Shown here piece by piece: positions 1 through 8,229 of a stretch of 36,399 nt of DNA. The stretch is from the NCBI GenBank assembly GCA_945870575.1, contig CAMBSK010000026.1, positions 1 through 36,399 on the forward strand, given 5' to 3'. The translations under genes and the position numbers were made by a program. Positions within the stretch are counted from its first letter, which is position 1; every line of letters begins with the position of its first letter. The stretch comes from Bordetella parapertussis (GTDB lineage: Bacteria; Pseudomonadota; Gammaproteobacteria; Burkholderiales; Burkholderiaceae_C). Under the pieces are notes generated by a model. The model made no database searches, had not been told where the DNA came from, and saw nothing but the letters and a program-made list of their open reading frames with translations.

Positions 1-237
1 ATGAATGCGCATTTTTGCGCGGTCATCCCTAACTTTCGCATCATGGAAGTAGATATAGACCGGATTGCCTGGGACCACGAACTCTATACCCATGAACCGG
101 TTTACAAAGACGGCCACTTGGTCATGCCCGATCGCCCAGGTTGGGGTACTGAACCCGTTGAGTCGGCACTGCTGGCGCACCCGCCGCTGCAAACACATGG
201 TTTTCTAGCACTTGGTGTGAAGATGGACCGGGCCTGA
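1..237 (+). CDS. C-terminal fragment of an enolase-superfamily (MR/MLE) enzyme, cut by the window edge
   Basis: This is the last 78 residues of a longer gene that begins left of the window. The ATG at base 1 is probably an internal methionine. The HFCAVIPNF stretch followed by an acidic segment and the ending DGHLVMPDRPGWG resembles the C-terminus of galactonate dehydratase-like members of the mandelate racemase/muconate lactonizing group, where the His lies near the end of the barrel and the tail packs on the capping domain. The catalytic Lys and the metal ligands would be upstream and cannot be checked. It is followed closely by the GlpD-like gene on the same strand, so it is probably the upstream part of the same catabolic operon. 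The subfamily and substrate are unknown. Confidence 0.7.
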   Translation: MNAHFCAVIPNFRIMEVDIDRIAWDHELYTHEPVYKDGHLVMPDRPGWGTEPVESALLAHPPLQTHGFLALGVKMDRA

Positions 238-276
238 AATTCTCTCCCATCCGCGGTTAAACGTTTGTCCTTCAAG

Positions 277-1902
277 ATGGCAAACATCACCCGTGCGCAA
301 CTTATCCAGCAACTCAGATTGCCCAAGCGCTATGACCTGGCAGTCATAGGCGGCGGGGCCACCGGTCTGGGTATCGCACTGCAAGCAAGCCTGCGCGGTT
401 ACAGCGTCCTGTTGCTTGAAGCGTATGACTTTGCCAAAGGCAGTTCATCACGTTCCACCAAATTGGCACACGGCGGTGTGCGCTACCTGGCCCGGGGCGA
501 GATCGGCATGGTGCGCAAGGCTTTGCAAGGGCGCGCCGGTTTGCTAGAAGATATTCCTCATCTGGCCCAATCTATTTCTTTTGTCGTGCCTTCATATAAC
601 TGGCCGGACATAGGTTTTTACGGTTTAGGCCTCAAGTTGTATGAATGGCTGGCCGGATCACGCGGACTTGGTAAAACCGCGTACCTGAATGCAAAAGCTG
701 TTCTCGCGCATTTGCCGGGACTGAAAGCAGATGGTTTGCGCGGCGGTGTGAAATACATTGACGGTCAATTCGACGATGCGCGTTTTGCCATCAACCTGGC
801 CAGAACCGCACAGAACGCAGGTGCTTTATTGGTCAATTACTGCCGGGTCGAAAATTTTAATTACCAGGCCGGCAAGATAAACGGTTTGTATTGCACTGAT
901 GCAGAAAGTGCAGAAACTTTTTCAATACAAGCCGCTTGTGTGATCAATGCAACCGGCGTATGGGTGGATACGCTTTGTCAACAAGACGCGTTATTTTCAA
1001 ATGAAAAAATTTCTGATCTGATCAACGCCAGCCAAGGCGTGCATCTGGTGGTAAACAAAGAATTTCTACCCTCAGAGCATGCATTGCTCATACCTGATAC
1101 CCGGGATAAACGCATGTTGTTTGCCATTCCATGGCTTGGCAAGATTATTCTTGGCACGACTGATACACCGAGAACCGACATGCCGCAAGAGCCTTTGGCG
1201 TATGAGCAGGAAATCTCGTTCATATTGGCTGAAGCTGCAAGGTATTTGACGCGCCCGCCCAAGCGCAGTGATGTGCGCAGTGTCTGGGTAGGTTTGCGTC
1301 CCTTGGTCATCAAGGATAAACACCAAGCAGTGGCTACGGGGAAATTGAGCAGAGACCATTTCATCGGTTTGAGCAGCACCGGATTGTTGACCATCACCGG
1401 CGGTAAGTGGACAACCTATAAAGCCATGGCGGAGGATGTTTTGTTGCATGCCATCAACAGCAAACTATTGCACTCTGAAAAAATTCCCATTGACACAGCC
1501 GTGACATTCATGGGCTGCGCGCAGACCGGTAAACCCGCGGTGTCGCTGACCTTGCCCCAGGGAATACATTTGTATGGCGATGAGGAAAGCAGCGTGAACA
1601 GCCTGCCTGGCGCTGAGCACTGGTTGCTGCCCGGATTCAGCGAAGCCATGGTGCGTTTTGCAGTGCGCTACGAATTTGCCAGAACGGTGGAAGACGTGTT
1701 GGCACGCAGGTCGCGCTGGTTATTTCTTGATTCAAAATTAGCGTTGTCGGTTGCCGCTCAGGTTGCTGACATTCTTATTGACGAAGGTGTTTCAAATGCT
1801 CAACTGCAAGAATTCAAAGCCTTGGCCTTAGGTTACCAACCGGCACCGCTTTGTTCAGATCCTGATAACTACGAGACAGCAGACGGCCAGCCGCCGGGTT
1901 GA
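277..1902 (+). CDS. FAD-dependent glycerol-3-phosphate dehydrogenase family protein (GlpD-like)
   Basis: The protein is a GlpD/GlpA-type flavoprotein. Family members oxidise glycerol-3-phosphate to dihydroxyacetone phosphate and pass electrons to membrane quinone. It has the FAD Rossmann motif near the N-terminus (VIGGGATGLG, about residue 25), the family pattern GSSSRSTKLAHGG...RYL and the C-terminal TGGKWTTYKAMAED motif. Its length, about 541 residues, fits the family. The ATG at 277 was chosen; an in-frame TTG at 265 would add four residues, and neither has a clear ribosome binding site. It stands 60 bases before a mandelate racemase-like gene in a run of same-strand catabolic genes, not with glycerol kinase or a glycerol facilitator. 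It may therefore act on another 2-hydroxy or phosphorylated substrate; this is inference. Confidence 0.85.
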   Translation: MANITRAQLIQQLRLPKRYDLAVIGGGATGLGIALQASLRGYSVLLLEAYDFAKGSSSRSTKLAHGGVRYLARGEIGMVRKALQGRAGLLEDIPHLAQSISFVVPSYNWPDIGFYGLGLKLYEWLAGSRGLGKTAYLNAKAVLAHLPGLKADGLRGGVKYIDGQFDDARFAINLARTAQNAGALLVNYCRVENFNYQAGKINGLYCTDAESAETFSIQAACVINATGVWVDTLCQQDALFSNEKISDLINASQGVHLVVNKEFLPSEHALLIPDTRDKRMLFAIPWLGKIILGTTDTPRTDMPQEPLAYEQEISFILAEAARYLTRPPKRSDVRSVWVGLRPLVIKDKHQAVATGKLSRDHFIGLSSTGLLTITGGKWTTYKAMAEDVLLHAINSKLLHSEKIPIDTAVTFMGCAQTGKPAVSLTLPQGIHLYGDEESSVNSLPGAEHWLLPGFSEAMVRFAVRYEFARTVEDVLARRSRWLFLDSKLALSVAAQVADILIDEGVSNAQLQEFKALALGYQPAPLCSDPDNYETADGQPPG

Positions 1903-1962
1903 AGTGTTGCAAAATAGGATTCACTGTATCTGTACATCAGTTCAATTTCCGGAAAGCATTTC

Positions 1963-3075
1963 ATGACAAATACCCAGCCACCTGCTGCCGCGCGCCTGAC
2001 ATTTGAAAGCGTGAACATGCGCGCAGTGTCCGTGCCTTTGACCAACCCTATCGTTTCCAATGTCGGTGAATTCACGCACTGGCCTTTGATACTCATAGAC
2101 GTGCACACGCGCGAAGGCGTGACAGGTCACAGTTACCTGGAACCCTATGTGCAAAAGACGATTCCTGCCATCACAACCATGATTCAAGTGCTGGCCGATC
2201 ATTTCAAAGGCAAACCGCTGGCGCCTTTGGATATTTACGCAGACGCCATGAAAATGTTTCATTTGGTCGGGCGCGAAGGCATCAGCTTGATTGCTATGGC
2301 TGGTCTGGATATGGCGGTGTGGGATGCATTAGCCCGCGCTGCCCAACTGCCGCTGGTCAGTTTGCTCGGCGGACAGCCCGGGCAGATCCGCGCTTACAAC
2401 ACCAACGGCTTTTGGTTGATACCTTTGAATCAACTGGCGGCTCAAGCGAAAAAACTGGTGGCGCAAGGCGGCTTCAAGGCCGTGAAAATGCGCTTAGGCA
2501 GAAAGACCTTGGCTGAAGATGTACAGGCCATACGCATCGTGCGTGAAGCCATAGGCGACGACATATTGCTAATGACCGACTTCAACCAAGGCATGAGCTA
2601 CGGTGAAGTACTGCAACGCATGCACCAACTCGACGACCAGAACCTGTACTGGTTTGAAGAACCCATCACTTACGACAACCTGGAAGGCTGCGCTCAAATT
2701 GCCGCGCAAATCAAAACGCCTGTGCAAATCGGTGAAAACATTTACGGCCCGCGCGAGTTTTACAAAGCGGTCAAAGCCGGTGCCGCTGATTTGTACATGC
2801 CCGATTTGATGCGCATAGGCGGTGTCACCGGGTGGATGCGGGCTGCGGCCATCGCCGGCGCCGCCGGTTATCCCTTGTCCAGCCATTTGTACCCCTTGGT
2901 GTCGGCGCATTTATTGCGCGTCAGCGAATCTGCCGACTGGCTGGAATGGAGCGATTGGGCTGAACCCATACTGGCTGAGCCGTTCACCGTGAACAACGGT
3001 TATGCCACGGTGTCCGACAAGCCCGGTAATTCCATTGAATGGAACGAAGCAGGTATCAAGAAATACGCCATTTAA
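1963..3075 (+). CDS. Mandelate racemase-like enolase-superfamily enzyme (paralog 1)
   Basis: This 370-residue protein matches the layout of Pseudomonas mandelate racemase along the whole barrel, with a constant offset of 11 residues. The metal ligands are Asp206, Glu232 and Glu258. The His308-Asp281 dyad lies in SSHLYP and MPDLMRIGGVTGW, and Glu328 lies in WLEW. The one key change is in the Lys-x-Lys pair, which is Lys175-Met-Arg177, so the second lysine (the S-face base, Lys166 in mandelate racemase) is arginine. The reaction abstracts a proton alpha to a carboxylate. With Arg177 the enzyme may be a dehydratase or use only the His-Asp dyad; the substrate is unknown. The start is supported by GGAAAG at 1951-1956, which is part of a 10-base palindrome. 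A close paralog lies at 12836-13957 on the other strand. Confidence 0.9.
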   Translation: MTNTQPPAAARLTFESVNMRAVSVPLTNPIVSNVGEFTHWPLILIDVHTREGVTGHSYLEPYVQKTIPAITTMIQVLADHFKGKPLAPLDIYADAMKMFHLVGREGISLIAMAGLDMAVWDALARAAQLPLVSLLGGQPGQIRAYNTNGFWLIPLNQLAAQAKKLVAQGGFKAVKMRLGRKTLAEDVQAIRIVREAIGDDILLMTDFNQGMSYGEVLQRMHQLDDQNLYWFEEPITYDNLEGCAQIAAQIKTPVQIGENIYGPREFYKAVKAGAADLYMPDLMRIGGVTGWMRAAAIAGAAGYPLSSHLYPLVSAHLLRVSESADWLEWSDWAEPILAEPFTVNNGYATVSDKPGNSIEWNEAGIKKYAI

Positions 3076-3092
3076 TTTTTTAATAAAACACT

Positions 3093-3971
3093 ATGAAAAC
3101 CTACAACACAGTTCGCTACGAGGTCGCAGACAAGATTCTGACCTTGACTCTAAACCGCCCGGATCAAATGAACGCATTCACGGTGGAGATGGCGCGGGAA
3201 CTGGTTCACGCGTTTGAGCGTGCCAGCGAAGACGACGAGGTCGGTGCCATCGTCGTCACCGGGGCTGGCAAGGCGTTTTGCGCCGGCATGGACTTGAGTG
3301 TGCCGGGCAATGTCTTCGGTCTGGACGAAAGCCTGCACCCGACGCTGGAAGATATGCAAACCCGGTTGCATACGGAAGCCATCACCGAAGGTGTGCGCGA
3401 CACCGGCGGCACGGTCACCCTGGCCATGTACGAATGTAAAAAACCCGTCATAGGCGCCATCAACGGTGCCGCTGTCGGTATAGGCGCAACCATGACCTGC
3501 GCCATGGACATCCGGCTGCTGTCTGACAAAGCCCGCATGGGTTTTGTGTTCAACAAAATCGGCATCACGCCTGAGGCCTGCTCAAGCTGGTTTTTGCCGC
3601 GCCTGGTCGGGCTGCAAACCGCTTTGGAATGGTGTTACACCGGCGAAATTCACAGCGCGGACACTTTACTGGCAGCCGGTTATGTCAAAGCCGTGTATCC
3701 GGCAGAGTCATTGTTGGAAGAGGCGTACAAGATAGCCCGCAAAATCGTCGCCCACAGCCCGGTGGCTATCGCACTTACCCGGCAAATGCTTTACCGCAAC
3801 TCGGCCCAGGATCATCCGCTCAAAGCCCACGAGGTGGATTCACTGGCGATTTTTTATGTCAGCACCACCAGCGGCAAGGAAGGCGTTGACTCTTTTCTGG
3901 AAAAACGCAAACCCGTGTTCACGGACAAAGCTTCCAGCGATATGCCTGACTTTTACCCCTGGTGGGCTTAA
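3093..3971 (+). CDS. Crotonase-fold enoyl-CoA hydratase/isomerase family protein
   Basis: This 292-residue crotonase acts on acyl-CoA thioesters. The oxyanion-hole segments are AFCAGMDLS (about 61-69) and INGAAVGIGA (about 123-132). The two glutamates of classical enoyl-CoA hydratase (rat Glu144 and Glu164) are not conserved: the segments read GIGATMTCAMD and GFVFNKIGITP. Instead a glutamate (Glu161) sits in TPEACSSWFLPRLVG. That is where delta3,delta2-enoyl-CoA isomerases such as yeast Eci1 carry their catalytic acid, so an isomerase or related role is more likely than plain hydration. The gene follows the racemase-like gene by 17 bases. Its stop codon shares one base with the next start (TAATG), which suggests translational coupling. 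Confidence 0.88.
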   Translation: MKTYNTVRYEVADKILTLTLNRPDQMNAFTVEMARELVHAFERASEDDEVGAIVVTGAGKAFCAGMDLSVPGNVFGLDESLHPTLEDMQTRLHTEAITEGVRDTGGTVTLAMYECKKPVIGAINGAAVGIGATMTCAMDIRLLSDKARMGFVFNKIGITPEACSSWFLPRLVGLQTALEWCYTGEIHSADTLLAAGYVKAVYPAESLLEEAYKIARKIVAHSPVAIALTRQMLYRNSAQDHPLKAHEVDSLAIFYVSTTSGKEGVDSFLEKRKPVFTDKASSDMPDFYPWWA

Positions 3972-5842
3972 TGCAGGTATTCGGGTTGACCTCCTCAAAA
4001 TTTCTTTTTGTTTTTTTTCTTTCACTGCAGGTTTTCATCACTGGCGTTCATGCCGGCCAGCTCGAGAGAGAAGATGTTTCCAGGCAACTTGACGGCCGCT
4101 ACACCATTGGAGAAGTGCAGGCTGATATGCGTGCTTATCCGGTGTTTACGCCGGCAGAAGAGACCGCTGACGGCAAACCCAAGTTGCTCGGCTACGCTTT
4201 TGAGACGGTCGACTTCACCAATTTGCGCGGCTACAGCGGCAAGCCCATAAATTTGTTTGTGTTCATGGATTTGGACGGTCGTTTTTTAAAAATAAATCTG
4301 ATTGACCACACTGAACCCTTGTTTCTTTCGGTATTCAGCCACGCCAAACTGGTGGCGTTTGCGGCGCAGTACGTGAAGCTGACATTCCACCACTTCATTG
4401 AAATACACGGGCCGAATGACCCGCTGGTTCATATAGACCGAAATGTGTCCATGCAAGGCGTGCACCGTGGGACCATTTCGGCCAAGGCCATAGACCGCAG
4501 CCTGCTGGCTGCCGCCGCCAAAGTGGCGCGCGCCAAATTGGATCCGTCAGTGCTAGAACACACGCCGTCCTGGTACTTCAGCGGGCCGGGTGGCGCTTCC
4601 GCTGTTCCCGCCGCCGCAGTACCGGATAAAACGCCTGAACCTGTGGCTCCGGTGGCAGGCAATACATCGCGCGCACCGATTGTCACCACGTATGCGCCTG
4701 CGGCTACCAAGACAGCTGAGAGCGGCGACACCAAAGACAAAGTACCCGCAAGCGAAGCGGATAAGTCGGCTGGCAAATACGCTGAAGTCAAAAAGCCTGA
4801 CTCAACAGTCCCCATAGCGGTCGAACAAGCGGTGGAAACAGTGGCTCAAACGGTGGTTACCGCCGATGCTCAGACAAGGTTAGATCAACTCGAGCGCATT
4901 CAACACATGGACGAAGACTCCTCCGGCCGGCATGAGTGGCTGCAGGTCTGGCAATCCCAGCGGGTTGATATTACTGTTTTGTTGTTGGGTTTGGTCGTTC
5001 TCACCACAGGGTTGATCGCTCAAAAACGCATGAGCGCCACGGACACACGGCTGCGTATATTGCGCAGCGCTTATTTGGTGTTTACCGTCGGCTTCATAGG
5101 CTGGTATGCACAAGGGCAACTCAGCATCATCAACATCACAGGCGCGATTGAATCACTGAGCACCGGCGGCGATTTAAGCTTTTTGATGAACGACCCGATC
5201 ACCGTGATTCTGTGGGTGTTTGTCGCCGGGACTTTGCTGGTTTGGGGGCGCGGTACGTTTTGCGGCTGGTTGTGTCCTTTCGGCGCTTTGCAGGAGTTGA
5301 TCAGCCTCATCGCCAATGCCGCAGGTTTGCAGCAAAGACGTTTGCGCGCAGCGCTGGACCGCCAGTTGAAATGGTTGAAATACGGCGTGCTGGCAACTAT
5401 TTTGGTATCGATTTTTGCCGCACCTTCTTTTGCACGAATTGCCATAGAGGTCGAGCCTTTCAAAACCGCCATCAGCTTGTACTTTGATCGCGAGTGGCCG
5501 TTTGTATTGTGGGCCTTGTCGTGCCTGGCGCTTGGTGTGTTTGTCTACCGTGGTTATTGCCGCTACATCTGTCCCTTGGGCGCGGCGCTGGCTTCGGTGA
5601 ATTTTTTACAGCGCTGGTCATGGATACCTCGACGCAATGAATGCGGCACGCCTTGTCAGTCTTGCCGTTACAAATGCGAATACCAGGCGATTGAAGACAC
5701 CGGCAAAGTGAATTACAGCGAGTGTTTCCAGTGTCTGGATTGTGTGTCTATCTACCAGGATACCAAGCGTTGCCTGCCTTTGATTCAAGAGGGTCGGGCT
5801 GCCAGAACGGTGATTCCTGTGGTGTCTGTGAAAGAAAACTGA
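3971..5842 (+). CDS. NosR/NirI-like membrane flavoprotein with polyferredoxin-type [4Fe-4S] clusters
   Basis: The 623-residue protein has the domain order of NosR. An N-terminal hydrophobic export segment (about 10-28) is followed by a periplasmic FMN-binding domain ending in HRGTISAKAID. Thr168 of this motif aligns with the flavin-attachment Thr of SGATVT. Next come an Ala/Pro-rich linker (about 205-300) and several membrane helices. Two CxxxCP motifs sit at Cys431/435 and Cys530/534. A C-terminal cysteine set (558, 562, 565, 569 and 585, 588, 591, 601) should hold two [4Fe-4S] clusters. NosR moves electrons from quinol across the membrane to nitrous oxide reductase, but no nos gene is visible here. 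The gene is coupled to the crotonase, so it probably serves a redox step of this pathway; that role is inferred. The ATG at 3971 overlaps the upstream stop. Confidence 0.85.
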   Translation: MQVFGLTSSKFLFVFFLSLQVFITGVHAGQLEREDVSRQLDGRYTIGEVQADMRAYPVFTPAEETADGKPKLLGYAFETVDFTNLRGYSGKPINLFVFMDLDGRFLKINLIDHTEPLFLSVFSHAKLVAFAAQYVKLTFHHFIEIHGPNDPLVHIDRNVSMQGVHRGTISAKAIDRSLLAAAAKVARAKLDPSVLEHTPSWYFSGPGGASAVPAAAVPDKTPEPVAPVAGNTSRAPIVTTYAPAATKTAESGDTKDKVPASEADKSAGKYAEVKKPDSTVPIAVEQAVETVAQTVVTADAQTRLDQLERIQHMDEDSSGRHEWLQVWQSQRVDITVLLLGLVVLTTGLIAQKRMSATDTRLRILRSAYLVFTVGFIGWYAQGQLSIINITGAIESLSTGGDLSFLMNDPITVILWVFVAGTLLVWGRGTFCGWLCPFGALQELISLIANAAGLQQRRLRAALDRQLKWLKYGVLATILVSIFAAPSFARIAIEVEPFKTAISLYFDREWPFVLWALSCLALGVFVYRGYCRYICPLGAALASVNFLQRWSWIPRRNECGTPCQSCRYKCEYQAIEDTGKVNYSECFQCLDCVSIYQDTKRCLPLIQEGRAARTVIPVVSVKEN

Positions 5843-5847
5843 TTCCT

Positions 5848-6966
5848 ATGAAACGTCCTGAATACGCCAAAGCCGCCGTGTTGCGTGAATTCGGCAAGCC
5901 CTTGGCTGTCGAAGAAGTGCAAGTGCCGCACGAACTCGAAGCCGGTGCCTTGCTCGTCAAGATCGAAGTCTGTTCGATATGCGGCACCGATGTGCACCTG
6001 GCGCATGGCGCCTTGGCCATCAAAGTGAATCTGCCGGTCATACTTGGTCACGAAATGGTGGGCCGCGTCATTGAAGTCGGGCCCAACGCCAATATCGATT
6101 CCATGGGTCAGCAGGTCAAGGTTGGCGACCGCGTGATCTGGGCGCATTCCTATTGCGGCCACTGCTTTCAATGCACCCAGGCCAAGCAACCGTATTTGTG
6201 CATCAACAAACGCATGTACATGTACGAGAGCATGGAAAAACATCCTTTTTTAATGGGCGGATTTGCCGAGTACGGATACGTGCTGCCGACCTCCGGGCGC
6301 GTCAAAGTGCCGGACGATGTGGACAGCACGCTGGCCAGTTTGTCGAGTTGCGCGTTTCGCTCGGTGATGAATGCGTTTGACCAGATCGGTGATATCTCGC
6401 CCTCAGACACAGTGGTGATTCAAGGGGCCGGGCCGCTGGGCATACTCGCCACCGGCGTGGCGCGCATACGCGGCGCCAAAAAAGTCATCACCATAGGTGC
6501 GCCCGAGCAAAGGCTATCGCTGGCCACTGACTTCGGTGCGGACGAAGTCTTGTCTGTCACCGGCTTGGACGCCGCCGCGCGACTAGAGCGCGTGCGCGAG
6601 TTGACCCAAGGCCGGGGCGGCGACATCGTGTTTGATTTTTCCGGGGTGCCCGGCGCATTCGCGGAGGGCATGGACCTGGTGCGTACTGGCGGGCGTTACA
6701 TGGTGGCCGGGCAAACCAGCAAAGGCAAGATCGAGTTTCAACCCTCGCTCATCACCTTGAAGAACGTGCATTTGCAAGGTTCGATTTCTGCCGATATCAG
6801 CCACTACCATAAGGCCTTGGAATTCATCTCCCGGCATCAGTCCAGCCTGCCGTTTGGCCGCATGCTGACCAACCGCTACGGCTTAGGTACCATCAACGAA
6901 GCGCTGGCAGGTATGTCGGCAGGCAATGAAATCAAACCGCTGGTGCTGCCTTGGGGCGACGCTTAA
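5848..6966 (+). CDS. Zinc-dependent medium-chain alcohol dehydrogenase
   Basis: This 372-residue MDR-family dehydrogenase oxidises an alcohol with NAD(P)+. The catalytic zinc site is formed by Cys45 in CSICGTDVH and His68-Glu69 in LGHEM. The structural zinc cysteines are Cys103, 106, 109 and 118; the last gap is eight residues, one longer than the common seven. The dinucleotide-binding motif is IQGAGPLGILA. Best resemblance is to the threonine/sorbitol/2,3-butanediol dehydrogenase type, but the substrate cannot be named. The reading frame is open upstream inside the NosR-like gene, yet homology begins at MKRPEYAKAAVL. The ATG at 5848 lies five bases after that gene's stop, so it is taken as the start. 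It is part of the same operon. Confidence 0.9.
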   Translation: MKRPEYAKAAVLREFGKPLAVEEVQVPHELEAGALLVKIEVCSICGTDVHLAHGALAIKVNLPVILGHEMVGRVIEVGPNANIDSMGQQVKVGDRVIWAHSYCGHCFQCTQAKQPYLCINKRMYMYESMEKHPFLMGGFAEYGYVLPTSGRVKVPDDVDSTLASLSSCAFRSVMNAFDQIGDISPSDTVVIQGAGPLGILATGVARIRGAKKVITIGAPEQRLSLATDFGADEVLSVTGLDAAARLERVRELTQGRGGDIVFDFSGVPGAFAEGMDLVRTGGRYMVAGQTSKGKIEFQPSLITLKNVHLQGSISADISHYHKALEFISRHQSSLPFGRMLTNRYGLGTINEALAGMSAGNEIKPLVLPWGDA

Positions 6967-6990
6967 ACGGTTTTACACAAAGAACACACC

Positions 6991-8220
6991 ATGAGCACAA
7001 CGGATACCCGGCAACTGCTGCAAGGCTACAAAATTTGCGATTTCACCCGTGTGCTGTCCGGGCCGTACTGCACCCGTTTGCTGTCAGACCTGGGCGCGGA
7101 TGTGTACAAAATCGAAAAGCCGGGCGAGGGTGATGAGATCCGCTACATCATTCCGCAGATGAACGATGACGCCGCAGACCAAAGCGCTTATTTCGCGCGG
7201 GTCAACGCAGGCAAAAAAAGCATTGCACTGGACTTCACCCGGCCCGAAGCATTGGACATCGTCAAAGACCTGGTGTTGCAATGCGATGTGGTGGTCGAGA
7301 ATTTCTCGCCCGGCGTCATGGCCAAGTACAAACTGGATTACGCCAGCCTCAAAGCCATCAAGCCCGATCTGGTGTACTGCTCTATCTCCGGGTTCGGCCA
7401 GACCGGACCCTTGCGCCAGACCCAGGCTTATGCGCATTTGATCAACGCGTTCTCCGGCATGATGGAGTTGGAGCGTGCCGGTTTGCACCCGCCGCGTGTG
7501 TCCAATTTGCAAGCCGCTGATGTGCTGGCCGGTGCCCACGCCTTCGGTCTGGTGTGCGCGGCTTTGTTGCGCAAGGCCAAAAACGGTCATGGTGCTTACC
7601 TGGATGTGTCCATGCTCGAGTGCCTGATTTGCGCCGACGATGTGAGTTATGCGGCCTTGTTAAACGGCCATGAGGCCACCCGCCAACCGCGGCCTAGCAT
7701 GGTGATTCACTCGGTGGGCGGCAAACACATTGCCATGCAAATCGGCGGCGCGCCCGGCATGTGGGAGAAATTGATACGCATCATGAACCGCCCCGATCTG
7801 GCCGCCGATGAACGCTTCTTAACCGGTCCTGCCAGACGGCAAAACTGGCCTCAGGTGCTGGAGATTATTTACGCCTGGCTTGATAAGTTTGATTCTGTGG
7901 ACGAAGTCATGGCGCTGCTCTCGGCAGAACGTTTTCCAGCCGTGCCCATGCTGCAACCCGAAGACATCGTCAATCACCCGCATTTGCAACTCAGGCAGGC
8001 GTTTCCGGTCATTCAACACCCCGCCAGACCCGGCGGTGTCAAGGTGACTGCTGCCCCTTTCCATGTCGACGGTGCACCGCTTGCGCCGCCTGTGAACGCG
8101 CCTTGGCGCATCGGCCAGGACACGATGGACATCTTGCACGATGTTCTGCATTACCCGGATGAGCGCATTCAGTCCTTGCAGGAAAAAGGCTTGCTACCCG
8201 GTCTGTCCGAAATCAAATAA
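6991..8220 (+). CDS. Family III CoA-transferase (CaiB/BaiF type)
   Basis: The 409-residue protein is a CaiB/BaiF-type CoA-transferase, which moves CoA between carboxylic acids through a covalent aspartyl-CoA intermediate. The N-terminal family pattern is DFTRVLSGPYCTRLLSDLGADVYKIE written as DFTRVLSGPYC, then LLSDLGADVYKIEKPG. The catalytic aspartate is probably Asp177 in NLQAADVLAG, which corresponds to Asp169 of formyl-CoA transferase. Length fits the family. It follows the alcohol dehydrogenase by 24 bases and precedes the dioxygenase by 9 bases. In this operon it would activate an acid so that the crotonase can act on the thioester; the identity of donor and acceptor is unknown. Confidence 0.92.
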   Translation: MSTTDTRQLLQGYKICDFTRVLSGPYCTRLLSDLGADVYKIEKPGEGDEIRYIIPQMNDDAADQSAYFARVNAGKKSIALDFTRPEALDIVKDLVLQCDVVVENFSPGVMAKYKLDYASLKAIKPDLVYCSISGFGQTGPLRQTQAYAHLINAFSGMMELERAGLHPPRVSNLQAADVLAGAHAFGLVCAALLRKAKNGHGAYLDVSMLECLICADDVSYAALLNGHEATRQPRPSMVIHSVGGKHIAMQIGGAPGMWEKLIRIMNRPDLAADERFLTGPARRQNWPQVLEIIYAWLDKFDSVDEVMALLSAERFPAVPMLQPEDIVNHPHLQLRQAFPVIQHPARPGGVKVTAAPFHVDGAPLAPPVNAPWRIGQDTMDILHDVLHYPDERIQSLQEKGLLPGLSEIK

Positions 8221-8229
8221 GGAGTGAAC

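Noticed and set aside
3971..5842. A nitrous oxide reductase (nos) operon
   Set aside because: Only a NosR-like protein is present; no NosZ, NosD, NosF, NosY or NosL homolog was found nearby.
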